A stretch of 64,000 bases of DNA from Balanoglossus misakiensis (taxonomy: Eukaryota > Hemichordata). Below the pieces are notes generated by a model. It worked only from the letters and a program-made list of their open reading frames with translations, had not been told where the DNA came from and ran no database searches. Where the stretch lies: contig CM082587.2 of assembly GCA_040954595.2 (NCBI GenBank), positions 7,874,001 through 7,938,000 of the forward strand, read 5' to 3'. The position numbers and the translations under genes were made by a program. This document shows positions 1-11,915 of the stretch, piece after piece; within the stretch, counting starts at the first letter, position 1; each line of letters opens with the position of its first letter.

Positions 1-349
1 TCGAGTCATAAGCTCGTTGCAGGCGCTCGTTGGTTCATTCTGTAGGCTTATTTATCTAGTGCACTATCCGTTGACTTACGGTGATTGACATATTTGAAAT
101 GCAAGGACCTCATTTCCGACGTTGTGTTGACATAAATATTTTGTCGTCAACGTACACTAATTAGCATTACATATGAAATAATTACTGCTTATTTAAAATA
201 ATCATTCTTTCCTGTGTCCAAATTGTAGTAATTATAACCAAAGAGAAAATAGAATACATAACATGTCCGGCCTCCCGTGACAAACCTCATATTATAACTT
301 GAAATCATCTGCAGAACTTCAACGAATTGTAGATAATTTTTTTACCAAG
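1..349. other. Upstream flank of the lectin gene
   Basis: AT-rich sequence with no exon, repeat or clear TATA box that I can support. It should contain the promoter and 5' UTR of the C-type lectin gene that starts at 350. The frame is open for 17 codons before the ATG, but without another ATG. Confidence 0.4.
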
Positions 350-2635
350 ATGATGGCATGGCTAACATTTCTGGTTTCGATTCTGTTGGTTCTTACAGCA
401 GATGACAGTTGGGTGGAAGGTTCGGCAAGTGGCGAAGAAGAATGGGTCATATGTGAGTATTCGTGGTTTTGTTCATGTTGTGTTGAGCTAAATACATACT
501 GGATATTTCAGCGTGCTTCAAGGATTGAAACGAGAAACTGCAGTTGATAAACAGAACAAAAGTGCTAGGAAAAACAGCAAATAATTGCACCAAGTGGAGT
601 TATGAGTCTTAATATATACTAAAGGTGGATGATCGTAACGGATAGGGTGTACACCTGTCGTGTACTAGTAGGGCCTATAATAATATTCGAAATATTATAT
701 ACGAATATCGAAATTCACATGTACAGCACGGCATTGGAAATACAACGACTGTAAATGAGTGATGTTATTCTCGTCGTTGCACAGCATACAATGGCATTGT
801 GTACCAGCTTATGGAGGATTTAACAAACTGGAAACAAGCAAGTAAGAATTGCCAAGATCTGGGTGGAGAACTGGCCCGAATTACCAGTAATGAGCTTCAG
901 GAAGTCATTGTGGATGCAATCAACAAGAAAAACTCACCTGGAAGAGGTATTTGTAATTTTTGGTGTCCATTTAAAGATTCGCTTTCTTTCAAAATTTATA
1001 GAACGTATTTTTTAATATATAGAGAGGACCACCAGCGACGAATCTTGTATATAGTAAAACCTGTCATATCCATTTTAGTGTTGAAATAATGCTTTACTTC
1101 GACAGTCGATGGCACTTTTAAACAGCAAATACAATAAAAACACAGACAGACAGGTTTTTATGACATGCATTGACCAGTTGCATTCTAGTACAATTATACC
1201 GGATCTGCTGTCTCGACCACATCTCCAAAACATCCCCCAACGGCCAAACATGCCTAAAAGATTCCATTCTCTAAACGTACAGGATACTGGATCGATGGAA
1301 ATGACATATCCGCTGAAGGTGAGTGGGTTTATTCCGACCGGACACCGTTGCAATTCACGGCATGGGGGTACGAGGAACCCAACAGTGGAGCCGAACAGAA
1401 CATCGATGAGGACTGTTTAATGATGCTGTGGTAAGCTGAGATTTTTTTCGCTAGCTAAAACCTTACAATTTCCAGTTCACAAAGCTTACTTCATAACTGC
1501 TCTGTTTGCTATGGGCTTCTTGAATTTCTAAGTCGATGTACTGCATTCAGTAAATGTTGTAAGACAATAATATGGTTTAATTATACACTTAATTTTTTTT
1601 TACAAAATGTCTTTCAATTCACCTTTGCCGGTCCGGGAGTAAACCGTTGTTGCATGAACCTTACCTGTACAAAGACAATGCTGGGTGTAAGTTCGCTAAA
1701 GTCCTCACCTTGCCAGATTGGCAGTACCCTGGCGAATAATACGTTTGCACAGTATATCGCCGTGAATTTCACATCATGTGGCGGCCATTTTGGGCCAGAA
1801 CCTTGACAAATGTTTGATGCATTCACTGTTAGACGCAATCTGATTAAAATCAGATGTAGGGAACGGTGACGTGTTTTTTTTATATAAAAAAACCCACGTC
1901 GCCGTTCCTAAATCTGCTTTTAATCAGATTGTGTTAGACGTTAGCAAAGCACAGCCGGTTATAGAATTGGCTCTTGAAACCAGGCAATTTCCATAGATGG
2001 CTAACTCCCTATCTCCAAGGCGATACTGACGGTGCGCGTTTGTTTGCAGGTGGCACAGCTATCAATGGAGCGATCACAATTGCGAGGACGAAGAGCTGTT
2101 CAATTCAATATGCCAATTTGGTAAGTGCTGAAAATGTCGACAACTGCCGCTGTCAGTTTAGCTGAATACCGCCTCTGAGATTTTAGTGGAAGGATACTAA
2201 CAATTGCATCAGTACAGAAGGGCATTCTCGTGATTCTGCGCACTAATTGTACCATATAATCATTGTAATACCACATTTGGAACACTCGTTGCAAATTGTG
2301 CTCGTGGTGTGTGTGCATGTAATTCTCTGCGTCTGATAATTGCAGGTGAGTCTCCACTAGTACCGGTGATGTCCTGTACCGTGGAAACCAACATCGATAG
2401 GAAAGGCAGCGATCTCAACAACGGGCGTTACAACGTGGTCGAAAGTCCGGAAGCTTGCTGCAAATCTTGTCAAGACGACCCCGAGTGTCTGGCCTGGACC
2501 TTTGACAAGCGCCCGGACAGCTATGGAAATTGTTGGCTGAAGGACGAGGTACCTCCACAGACCTACAGTTCCTGCTGCGATTCTGGCTACGTGGCGGAGA
2601 GACTTGAAGACGTCGGTAGCTGGAAAGGCTTTTGA
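350..2635 (+). CDS. Secreted C-type lectin domain / PAN (apple-like) domain protein, five exons
   Basis: Exons 350-452, 785-946, 1283-1430, 2050-2120 and 2346-2635 join in phase through GT-AG sites to give about 257 residues. Exon 1 encodes a signal peptide beginning MMAWLTFLVSILLVL. Exons 2-4 encode a C-type lectin domain: the GGELARI region, WIDGNDISAEGEW, the sugar-type motif EPN, then EDC, WSDHNC and ICQF, giving the four short-form cysteines. The second calcium-site motif is WSD where mannose-type lectins usually have WND, so calcium-dependent sugar binding may be altered. Exon 5 encodes a PAN/apple-like module (cysteine-paired GSDL, ACCKSC, CLAWTF, NCWLK, CCDSG). No membrane segment follows, so it is probably a secreted recognition protein. 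A poly(A) signal lies at 2708-2713. The start is the first ATG of a tandem pair at 350 and 353. Domain calls are firm; ligand and role are unknown. Confidence 0.88.
1836..1931. mobile_element. 96-bp MITE with 9-bp target-site duplication
   Basis: A near-perfect inverted repeat whose arms begin CAATCTGATTAAAATCAGAT and end with its complement around an AT-rich loop. It is flanked by identical 9-bp direct repeats TGTTAGACG at 1827-1835 and 1932-1940. A 9-bp duplication is typical of Mutator-like elements, but the family is not identified. It sits in intron 3 of the lectin gene. Confidence 0.8.
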
Positions 2636-2707
2636 GTCGGGGTGTGTCGAACCAGGACTCCCGTTAAGAAATGAATTCGAATGCACGTACCGTGTACGAG
2701 AAGTTGG

Positions 2708-2713
2708 AATAAA
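2708..2713 (+). promoter_or_regulatory. Poly(A) signal AATAAA of the lectin gene
   Basis: Canonical AATAAA 73 bases after the stop codon of the C-type lectin/PAN gene. Confidence 0.6.
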
Positions 2714-3853
2714 TCGCAAAATAAGTTCCAAGTAAATCGCGTGTGTTGTGTACATTTGTGTGTTGATGAGAAAGTTTGTACTAAGTCCGGTAAATTATTA
2801 ACTGGTGATCGTGACTATCTGTTATCTGTTTTCATCATTTCTATTATGTCCTTGACTATAATTCGGAGTATTGCCGTGTTGATCTTCGGTACAACATGAA
2901 TTAAAGTTATGTAGCACTCTGGGATCAACAGTTGGAATTACAGCATGAGCTTAACTATAATGTGATAGCAACCCAACCCCATGGACAGAGGAATGTGGAC
3001 GGAAACTAGGTTTTTAGTCCACTGACACAGTCACTGCTAACAAGCGCGTACCGAAATTCTGGCATAATTTCCTATTGCACTTATAGACGTGCAATCTTTG
3101 GGTTATCAAAAACACACAATGAATAATTATAAAAGTGTTTAATATAATTATTAATGATTATTATCATTTACAAGTAGGCTAATTACAAAAATACCACACT
3201 ACGGTACGCTGCTTTCCCTATAATGATGTTAAATACTGAAAAAAGGAAGGGGCAAATTAGTATTAGTATTAGTACAAGTACTGACTCATTAATGACACGA
3301 TCCCCGCAGGAGGCGTATGTAGACGACTCTTTCCTTGTTGCATACCGTTTTCTTCTTTTATTAATAATACTCCTCTTTTGGCACCTTTTGTGAAAATTTC
3401 AAGAATATTTCCCGTTTCCTCAAAAAGACAACTTGGGTGTGGCATATTGGGATATTTCAACTTGCACCGATATCAAAATAAAAATTGTGTTTGTAGAAAA
3501 AATGGATCTCTACCAAGCTGAAAGATTTTGCTATGCAAAACAGGTAATTGCGCCTTCACATTAAAATATTCTCAGCTGTGACATTAATTTGCGCCCTCAA
3601 GAATAGTATTTTTGCTTTCTTTCTGGTATTTTGACACAGTGGAGTTCAATTTAAACAAATCTCTAAAAAGAAATAAATTGGTTGTCATCAGAAAAGATTA
3701 CGCTGTCCAAATCCGTTCAACCTGTGGCAAAGAACAGTCAACTCAGTCTCCGAGCTGCATGTGAAGAACTAAAACAAAACTTTCACATTCGCGTGGCGTT
3801 GAGGGCGATGTATGGTTGTGAAACGTCACATCATGGCGGCGGGTTTGAAGTGA
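2714..3853. other. Intergenic, no gene recognised
   Basis: AT-rich spacer between the lectin gene and the CpG-containing segment at 3790-3860. I see only short open frames without coding character. Confidence 0.4.
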
Positions 3854-3933
3854 ATGGAGCGAGCGCGAAATATTGTTTCTGAGATACTGGTTCCTAGAAT
3901 TCGCCAGCGGTCCTGCTGCAAGTTTTATCACAG
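3854..3933 (+). other. Possible first coding exon, truncated by a foldback element
   Basis: A CpG-rich segment with ACGTCA and ATGGCGGC motifs, common in TATA-less promoters, precedes an ATG at 3854 and 26 codons (MERARNIVSEILVPRIRQRS...). A GT donor follows at 3934 (CACAG/GTTAGT). No matching second exon was found; a foldback element begins 80 bases downstream. It could be the remnant of a disrupted gene or chance. Confidence 0.25.
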
Positions 3934-4015
3934 GTTAGTAAATATTCCATTATCCTATCGCCGATTGTTAAATTTCCATCAAAAATGGACGTTATTTCGA
4001 ACAAAGACTCCACAA

Positions 4016-4655
4016 CTCGAAGTACTGCGTGACAGTCGGGTGGATGACTTTATCAGATGCGTCCAGTGTAGCTGCAATAATTGTAGCCTTGGTGGGTTGG
4101 GTGATCGCTGTCGCCCCCACCAGGGCTACAAGGCGTTCCTATACTTTTGTACGTAAAACTGCACTGCGGATCCGCAGTGCGCGGACAAGGCAAACTCTGG
4201 GGCCCATCAGCAGCGATGTACTCCTTGCAGCTGAAAAATGACAGTTTAATCACTCGGACACAAAGTCAATTCAAACTCCGCCGCCATTTTGTATTGCGAG
4301 ATATATACGAGACAAAATGGCGGCGGAGTTTGAATTGACTTTGTGTCTGAGTGATTAAACTGTCATTTTTCAGCTGCAAGGAGTACATTTGTCCGTCGAT
4401 ATGGGGTTACAACGCTGCTAACATTATCCGGGAACAGGATTACGGTTATATTTTCAAACGGAGAGGCGATATTCGCTGCTGATGGGCCCCAGAGTTTGCC
4501 TTGTCCGCGCACTGCGGATCCGCAGTGCAGGTTTACGTACAAAAGTATAGGAACGCCTTGTAGCCCTGGTGGGGCCGACAGCGATCACCCAACCCACCAA
4601 GGCTACAATTATATTGCAGCTACGTTCAGTGCATCACTGACGGTAATACTCCGAG
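4016..4655. mobile_element. Foldback element with long inverted arms
   Basis: Two arms of roughly 270-340 bp pair around a short AT-rich loop near 4291-4313. Each arm carries the perfect 20-bp palindrome GCACTGCGGATCCGCAGTGC (4161-4180 and 4509-4528) and an ATGGCGGCGGAG segment beside the loop. The right arm holds about 85 bases (about 4388-4475) that are missing from the left arm at about 4214. No clear target-site duplication or transposase frame was seen, so it is non-autonomous. Confidence 0.8.
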
Positions 4656-4980
4656 ACTAGGGAAGCGGTGAGGGTCGTACAATTCTCCCTGCCTTAAATA
4701 GGGTTGTGCTACCTAGGTGACTGATAAAAACCTCACATGGTCGACACAATTTCATCATCACGATGTTTACCACGCATGTTTATGAAATGAGAGTTAAAGT
4801 GATATTCAGTCATTGGGTAACCCAGCTCTCTGGAAGAAGGTAAGATGTGCAACTGCAAAGTTTAATCACAGATCGACCATTCCCAAGGATATGTTTCATA
4901 GAAGTTTATTTCTTCTCACGATTGGAATAATGAACATAATGATGTGATCGAAGCAAACGTGCTTGACAAGTCAGAAGTAT

Positions 4981-7156
4981 TCAATCTTGAACAGCTACAT
5001 TGTAAAATGGGAACGTGCCTCCGAAATCTCTTCGAAAAGGAGCGCCTGGAAAAAAAAAACATTCAGATTTTCTATCATGTATCTTTGTTGTGATTTGCTT
5101 TAATACTAATACGGTATACCTAGAATATCCAATGAATTAGAACCGTTGTGTACATACATGATGCTATAATTCAGTACGTTTTTAATATCGTACATTAAAT
5201 GTGACAAGTTAATCTTTTATATTAAGCAGACACTGTATTGTTTGTCATATTGAGCTGTCAGACTACTAGTATTTTTATTGGGCTGATATAAAAGTGCCAT
5301 AACTTAGGGAGTTGGTTGTTGTTGCTGTTGTTGTTGTTCTTTAGTATAAAACAGCAGAAGTTGTCAAACGCATCGTTCACATTGATTAGTGCTCGCTTAC
5401 CTGGGTTCAACTGCAAGACAGAATGGGCGTATGTTGCAACATCATAGAGATTGCACACGCAGTCATCAAAATCATCGTTGCAGGCGTCTTCCACCTGGAC
5501 ACACCCTCCTTCAACCTCATCGCAGACAATCCCACCATCAGCGCACACTAGACACAAAATCGGAGCTTGTTAGAGGTCTAACAATTAGATGTATACAGGT
5601 ACACTTGAAAGCCCCAGTAACTCCAACTGTTGCCATTCGTAGTTTGAAAACTTTGAACAATGCTCAGAACCTGCTTCTTACATCCGGGTAGTTAGTTCAT
5701 TAAACCATATAGACATGTCCCATGATGCATTCAGTTTCGCCGATCACGTGGTACATAGTGCAGCAGTATGCAATTTCATTTGACTCAAACAAATTTAATG
5801 AAACGTTATATGATGAGAATTATGTCCTCGAATGCTTTGTGTGGTTGTATTATGTAAATTTTGTTACGTAATGAACTGTTGCTAGGAGATGACAATTTTA
5901 ACCTAGCTAGGGGGTATGACTGGCAGTCAGACTCCACTGAGTCAATCTCTGTCCGGAGAATGAAAGATCACGTGATAATGTGCTTGGAATAATTGTTTTA
6001 AGTACAATGTACCTACCATCATAGCCAAACCTAAAGATATATGCCGTGACTGCATACTTTTGGTAAAGCGAAGCTCCTTCAAAATCAACAACGCCTGAAA
6101 AGGATAAACATACAGAAACATCAAAGTCATCTAGTTCTTGCATGTTGAAATAATATTTCATGGCTGCAGTATGGGTAACATACAATACATATTGTGCATA
6201 AAAACGTGCAACAACTAACTTTAAGTGTAGTTAAGAGTTTAAAGAAATGTCTTAATGATTTTCAGTATGGCCTAACATTAATTTGAACTTCCTATGAAGT
6301 TCCATTTGCAAAATATTATAGAAATCCGATAACTTGGAATGCTTTTGAGCAAGTGAGAATTTTATGACTCGTCTAGGTAGCAAAATACTACTCAGGAAAG
6401 TGACTTAAATATTCAAAGGAAATGACGTTGTGGAAACAGACTTTTCTGAAGATAGATAAATAAGTTCCATACCATTTTCAAAAAGTTTGAATATGGCATC
6501 CACAGTTCTGCATATGTCATCAGCTGCGAACAGATCTTCAGGTGGACAAGTTTTGCACAAGAAGTCCCCACAATCACGCAGCGTCCTACACTCTACGTCA
6601 CAGGAATGTACCATTTCTACAGGGTGACAAGGCATCTCGTCTGCAGCTGGGCATTCTGAAATTTTGTGTGTTTTTCGAAGTGGTTAATAAAATTGTTTGG
6701 AATACTTATAAATTGACAGAAATGTGTTCAGTTTTTCAACAGTGACGAAAATTGGTGATTCTTAAGAAACTACTACATAACTATATATTGTTGAAGTCGC
6801 GTATGTTAATTTAAGAACATTTATCAACCAATCAGTGCTTACCGTCGTCTCCCAGTTCTTGTTTCAAAATTTTCATCATATCTGCCTCGGTAAAAGGCAG
6901 TAACCCCTAAATTAAACAAATTTAGAGTGTTGTATGTCACTATAATGCTCACACTCTTAAGAAAATACACCATCAGAAGCGGAATAAAATGCCAATGCAA
7001 CATAAGAGCTTGTCATGTTCATTTTAACTTCTCGCAAAGAAGGTTTAACTTAAGATGTGGATCGGTTTGATAGGGAAATAATATAATGGCACTTACGGCA
7101 TCGACGACAAGGGTGGACAGGGAAAGCGCGACCACAAATACGTTCAAATGAAGCAT
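4981..7156 (-). CDS. Secreted 14-cysteine protein, copy A, six exons
   Basis: Exons on the minus strand: 7097-7156, 6843-6906, 6473-6655, 6017-6094, 5401-5547, 4981-5045. They join in phase (first junction phase 0, all later ones phase 1) to give 198 residues. Exon 1 is exactly a 20-residue signal peptide (MLHFNVFVVALSLSTLVVDA). Exon 3 carries eight cysteines (CPAADEMPC, SCDVEC, DCGDFLCKTC, DIC). Exon 5 carries six in an acidic context (VCADGGIVCD, GGC, DAC, DDCVC). The last exon ends GGTFPFYNVAVQD. Two residues are inserted near the end of exon 5 relative to copies B and C. AATAAA on the minus strand lies at 4905-4910. No known family is recognised; the cysteine spacing suggests a disulphide-stabilised extracellular protein. 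Confidence 0.85.
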
Positions 7157-7225
7157 GGTTTCTCTTCTGTACGTTCTCTCGACTGGTCTGTACTGTGATT
7201 CGAGCTATGCATCTGACACAGTGAC

Positions 7226-7232
7226 TATATAT
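7226..7232 (-). promoter_or_regulatory. TATA-like element of copy A
   Basis: ATATATA lies about 70 bases upstream of the copy A start codon, followed by a GTCAGATGCAT block that all three paralogues share in the same relative position. The TATA-to-initiator distance is rather short, so this is a probable rather than certain core promoter. Confidence 0.5.
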
Positions 7233-7309
7233 GCTTTTTTGAAGGACACGATTAATCTTCGTTTGGGCCATTAGCTCAATTTTATCACTTCACCGGAAAT
7301 TTGTGGCCA

Positions 7310-7445
7310 TGGACTTAATGTTTCCCAGGTACCATTTCTTGTAATCAATCCTCCATCAAGTTAAATTTCTTCCTGGTTTGTCAATGTCATGTGAAATTTA
7401 ATCATACTAATTTGGAACACCGCGGGAGATTGTCGATTCTACTCT
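7310..7445 (-). promoter_or_regulatory. Conserved upstream block, copy A
   Basis: This segment, read on the minus strand, matches 8303-8425 (copy B) and 11698-11825 (copy C). Shared words are ACAATCTCCCGCG, TATGATTAAATTT, AACCAGGAAGAAAT and GGAGGATTGATTACAAGAAA. It lies about 150-290 bases upstream of each start codon. It may be a proximal regulatory region or simply co-duplicated flank. Confidence 0.5.
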
Positions 7446-8302
7446 CAAAACTGATCAGACTTGAATTAGCAGTTTTCTAAATTTTCAATGCCAAATAAAA
7501 TCGCTATACTCAAGATGGGGCAATGGTAGCAGATTTTACTGTGGTCTCTCATATATTTGTTGAATCTACCCCACTCCATACTTTATATACCTCAGGTGAA
7601 GCAATACACTTACATGAACTACGGATAGGCTGGTTATTTGTTTAAAAGCAGAAATGTGAGTATTCTTCATATTTATTGGGTAGAAATCGCGTTAGGGTCC
7701 TTTTACCCCATTCAATTAACGGGGGAATTTGGTTTTTGTTTTATAATTGTAAAAGGTGAAACTTTTCGTATCAAAACATTTAAAATCATTACGTACATGA
7801 ATTAAAAATATGTTTAGATTCATTTTATGACAACTATGAATCTGCGTACCCTATGGTAGGACCCTGGCTATATGATCCTTAAAATTTCTGAATATAATTT
7901 TGATTCGTCATTTTGTATGCAAGTGAGGTCAAATTCAAAAGTGCATTATTTAATTAGAAAGTTATTACATGCCTTAAAACGCTCCTCGGGGACAAATTTG
8001 TAGATGTTCATATTCTTGTTTTCATGAAAATCGCTACTAAATGCTAAAGATTATCCCTAGCTGGAAATCGTGTATCGAGTAATTCTTTAATGCTTGTAAT
8101 CTTACACCAATTGTAATTGCTTTCTGGTCATGATTTCAATGACGGTCAGCTGTACAACCGGTATACGATATGATAATAATAATAACACTAATTTGGAATT
8201 AAGCCATCAACTGTGAAAATAAAACGTAATTTTTCTCAAAAATGGCTCGAGAAAAAATTCAGTATCATTTCCTGGTCTTTTTAGTCCCAAATAAGATTAG
8301 AA
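7446..8302. other. Spacer between the head-to-head copies A and B
   Basis: Unduplicated centre of the A/B inverted duplication, with no exon seen. The part at 7500-7610 matches 11505-11620 in opposite orientation, and 7610-7758 is a copy of a dispersed repeat also found at 14395-14530. Confidence 0.5.
7610..7758 (+). repeat. Dispersed repeat, copy 1 (second copy at 14395-14530)
   Basis: It shares TTACATGAACTACGGA, TATTCTTCATATTTATTGGG and TTTTATAATTGTA in the same order with 14395-14530. The two copies bracket the block of copies B and C. Confidence 0.6.
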
Positions 8303-8425
8303 TCTACAATCTCCCGCGTTGTTCCATATTAGTATGATTAAATTTCACATCACATTTGCAAAACCAGGAAGAAATTATATATCATGGAGGATTGATTACA
8401 AGAAATAGTAGCTGAGATATACAAA
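8303..8425 (+). promoter_or_regulatory. Conserved upstream block, copy B
   Basis: Counterpart of 7310-7445 (inverted) and 11698-11825. About 165-285 bases upstream of the copy B start codon. Confidence 0.5.
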
Positions 8426-8512
8426 TTTTTACCACATGATTTCCCGTGTAATGATAATAATTACGGAGATAATGGCCCAAACGAAGTTTAATTGTGTCAT
8501 TCAAAAACATAT

Positions 8513-8520
8513 TATATATA
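8513..8520 (+). promoter_or_regulatory. TATA-like element of copy B
   Basis: TATATATA 69 bases before the copy B ATG, followed by an initiator-like GTCAGATG at 8529-8536. Conserved in position with copies A and C. Confidence 0.5.
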
Positions 8521-8588
8521 CATGTAGTGTCAGATGCATGGCTGGAACACAGTACAGACCAGTCGAGAGAACGTACAGAAGAGCAAAC

Positions 8589-10649
8589 ATGCTTCATTTC
8601 AACGTATTTGTGGTCGCGTTTTCCCTGTCCAGCCTTGTCGTCGATGCCGTAAGTGCCATTATATTATTCCCAATCAAACCGATCCACGTGTTAAGTTAAA
8701 CCTTCTTTGCGAGAAGTTGAAATGGACATGACAAGCTCTTATTGGCATTTTATTTCGCTTCTGCTGTTGTATTTTCTTAAAAGTGTGAGCATTGTTTGCG
8801 CGATGACTCCACGACAATATTTTTATAATATCATTGCAGTAAAGTGACGAACAACACTCTAAATCTGTTTATTTTAGGGGTTACTGCCTTTTTCCGAAGC
8901 AGATATGATGAAATTTGTGAAACAAGATATGGTACCCGATGGTAAGTCACACTCGGCCCTTGCTACTGTCTTTACTTTATCATTCACAAATGGAAAAATA
9001 TAACTTAACATTGGCAAATATCACCCTCGTTGACAGTAATGTCGATATTAAGCAGTGCTGTACTAGTAAGGTTGTAACATATGTTCGAAAAAATACAACA
9101 CATTGTCACGGTTTATTTTCTAGTTTCCCTTTGCCTTCAATGTGTCCTGCATCAGTGAATATTGAGCGACAAGTAGACATTCGACGCGTTGACCTCTGCA
9201 AACGAGCGCTGATTGGTTGATAAAAATTGTGATACAGTGATGTGATAGATTCTCAAGAATCGCAAGTTTTTCGTGACTGTTGAAAATGGCTAAGAGCAAA
9301 TTTCTGTTCATTTGTAAGTATTCCAAACAATTTTACTAACCACTACCAAAAAAACACTCATAATTTCAGGATGCCCAGCCGCAGACGAAATGCTTTGTCA
9401 CCCTGTACAAATGGTTCATTCCTGTGACGTAGAGTGTAGGACGATGCGTGATTGTGGGGAGTTCTTGTGCAAAACTTGTCCGTCGGAGGATCCGTTCGAG
9501 GCTGAATACGTATGCAGCGCTGTGGATGCCATAAACAAACTTTTTGAAAATGGTATGGAACTTATTTATCTATGATCTTCACTGAAAAAAGTATCATTGT
9601 TTCCAGAACTGGATGACATTTGATCTTTCTGTATGTTTATCCTTTTCAGGCGTTATTGATATTGAAGGATCTTCGCTTGAACAAAAATATTCAGTCACGG
9701 CAACAATCTTGACGGCAGGTTATGAAGGTTAGTTAAAATTGTCATCTCCTAGCAAAAGTTCATTACGTAACAAAATTTACACAATACAACCACACAAAGC
9801 ATTCGAGGACATATTTCGCATCATATAACGTTTCATTAAATTTGTTTGGGTCACATGAAATTACATACTGCTGCACTATGTACCACGTGATCGGCGAAAC
9901 TGAATGCATCATGGGACATGTCTATATGGTTTAATGAACTAACTACCCGGATGTAAGAAGCAGGTTCTGAGCTTTGTTCATAGTTTTCAAACTACGAATG
10001 GCAACAGTTGGAGTTACTGGGGCTTGCAAGTGTACCTGAAAGGACCCTACTTATACATCTAATTGTTAGACCTCTAACAAGCTCCGATTTTGTGTTTAGT
10101 GTGTGCTGATGGTGGGATTGTCTGCGATGAGGTTGAAGGAGGGTGTGTCCAGTTGGAGGACGCCTGCGACGATGATTTTGATGACTGCGTGTGCAATCTC
10201 TATGATGTTGCAACACTCGCCAATATCATCTTGAACCAAGGTAAGGTAGCACTAATTAATGAGAACGATGCGTTTGACAACTTCTGCTGTTTTATACTAA
10301 AGAACAACAACAACAACAACCAACTCCCTAAGTTATGGCACTTTTATCTCAGTCCAATAATAATAATAGTAGTCTGACAGCTCAATATGACAAACAATAC
10401 AGTGTCTGTTTAATAAAAAAGATTAACTTGTCACATTTAATGTACGATATTAAAAACGTACTGAATTATAGCGCCATGTATATACACACAGCGGTTTTAA
10501 TTCATTGGATAGTTTTAGTTCGTTGTATAGTTTTAAAGTAAATCACAAGAAAGATACATGATAGAAAATCTGATTTTTTTCCAGACTCTCCTTTCCGAAG
10601 AGATTTCGGAGGCACGTTCCCATTTTACAATGTAGCTGTTCAAGATTGA
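8589..10649 (+). CDS. Secreted 14-cysteine protein, copy B, six exons
   Basis: Exons 8589-8648, 8878-8941, 9370-9552, 9650-9727, 10100-10240 and 10585-10649 give 196 residues. Residues 1-20 are a signal peptide. Cysteines are at 43, 51, 60, 64, 70, 75, 78 and 90 (exon 3) and 130, 137, 144, 151, 158 and 160 (exon 5). The cysteine-free exon 4 resembles a short beta-rich linker, and the tail ends FPFYNVAVQD. Each exon boundary matches copies A and C. AATAAA lies at 10720-10725. Copy B differs from C in exon 3 mostly by amino-acid replacements. I know no family with this pattern. An even number of cysteines, a signal peptide and no membrane segment point to an extracellular disulphide-bonded protein. 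Confidence 0.88.
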
Positions 10650-11697
10650 ATACTTCTGACTTGTCAAACACGTTTGGTTCGATCACATCATTATGTTCAT
10701 TATTCCAATTATGAGAAGAAATAAACTACTATGAAACATATCCTTGTTGGGAATGTTCGATGTGCGATTAAATTCAAATGATTTCATCTTTACTGTAACA
10801 CTCTGTTAAGTACTGCACTCTGTTCGTCGCGTCATGGCCAAGTGCAAGGCATCGATCGACCGACCATAGCTTTGAACCCCCATTTCTAAATCATTGAAGT
10901 TCATCGTGTAACAATCATCAGGCGACTGTGACCCAAGCAATGCATTAGGTGCAACCTTACAAAGTAAAGACCACTTGGCGTGTGACATGATAATAACATG
11001 TGCCATCAGGAGGAGCCAGGTAGTTACATTGAGTTCAATGGCCTAACACTGTTCATTCGATAAACTGAAACTAATATCCCCGAGTTGGACGTTCTCCTCT
11101 GGCAGATCGACAGCCTTACTTGGATGAACTTGTCTTTATATCTCGATTTTTTTTCTCGGACGGCACATCACTGCTTAACGGGCGGGAAATGCGTTTGATC
11201 CCGAGCAGATTTTGGCTGTCCGATCCCTCTGTTTTATGATTTGACGAGACTTTGTTTCTGCAAAATCTAACCTGGGAAATACATTTTTGGATTGAAGTAA
11301 ACCTGCTCGCCGTGACCTTTTCACTTTTATTTATTAAAGGGACAAAGTCTCTCTCTCGCTGCCCTTTTCCATTAATTATGTTTGATGCAAGACATCGCAT
11401 TTTGAGTTCTATTACCATGCAAATATCAAAATCGACGATAGCAGACTGCGTTTCCTGACCCTCTGTGTGAAAGTCTACCTAAAACACACCGGGGTCTAGA
11501 TTCCAGACTAGTAAGCGTATTGCTTCACCTAAGGTATATAAAATATGAAGTGGGGTAGATTCAACAGAGGTGTCAAATGCCATTGATAAATCATCCACCA
11601 TTGCCACATCTTGAGTATATATGTAACTATTTTATTTGGCTTTGATAATTTAGAAAACTCATCATTCACATCAGTTTTTTAGTTTGGAGATAATTAT
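10650..11697. other. Spacer between copies B and C
   Basis: Holds the copy B 3' UTR with its AATAAA at 10720. Part of it (about 10790-10850) matches sequence after copy C (about 14205-14245), so the duplicated unit extends past the gene. A segment near 11385-11420 matches 14245-14275 in inverted orientation. No exon seen. Confidence 0.45.
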
Positions 11698-11825
11698 AAG
11701 ATTAGGATCGACAATCTCCCGCGTTGTTTCATATTAGTATGATTAAATTTTCACATCACATTTGCAAAACCAGGAAGAAATTATACATCATGGAGGATTG
11801 ATTACAAGAAATGGTAACTGGGAAA
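11698..11825 (+). promoter_or_regulatory. Conserved upstream block, copy C
   Basis: Closest match to 8303-8425; also matches 7310-7445 inverted. About 165-295 bases upstream of the copy C start codon. Confidence 0.5.
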
Positions 11826-11915
11826 CATTAATTCTGACCACGCGATTTCCCGTGTAATGAAAAATACGGAGATAATGGCCCAAACGAAGTTTAATTGTGT
11901 CATTCAAAAACATAT

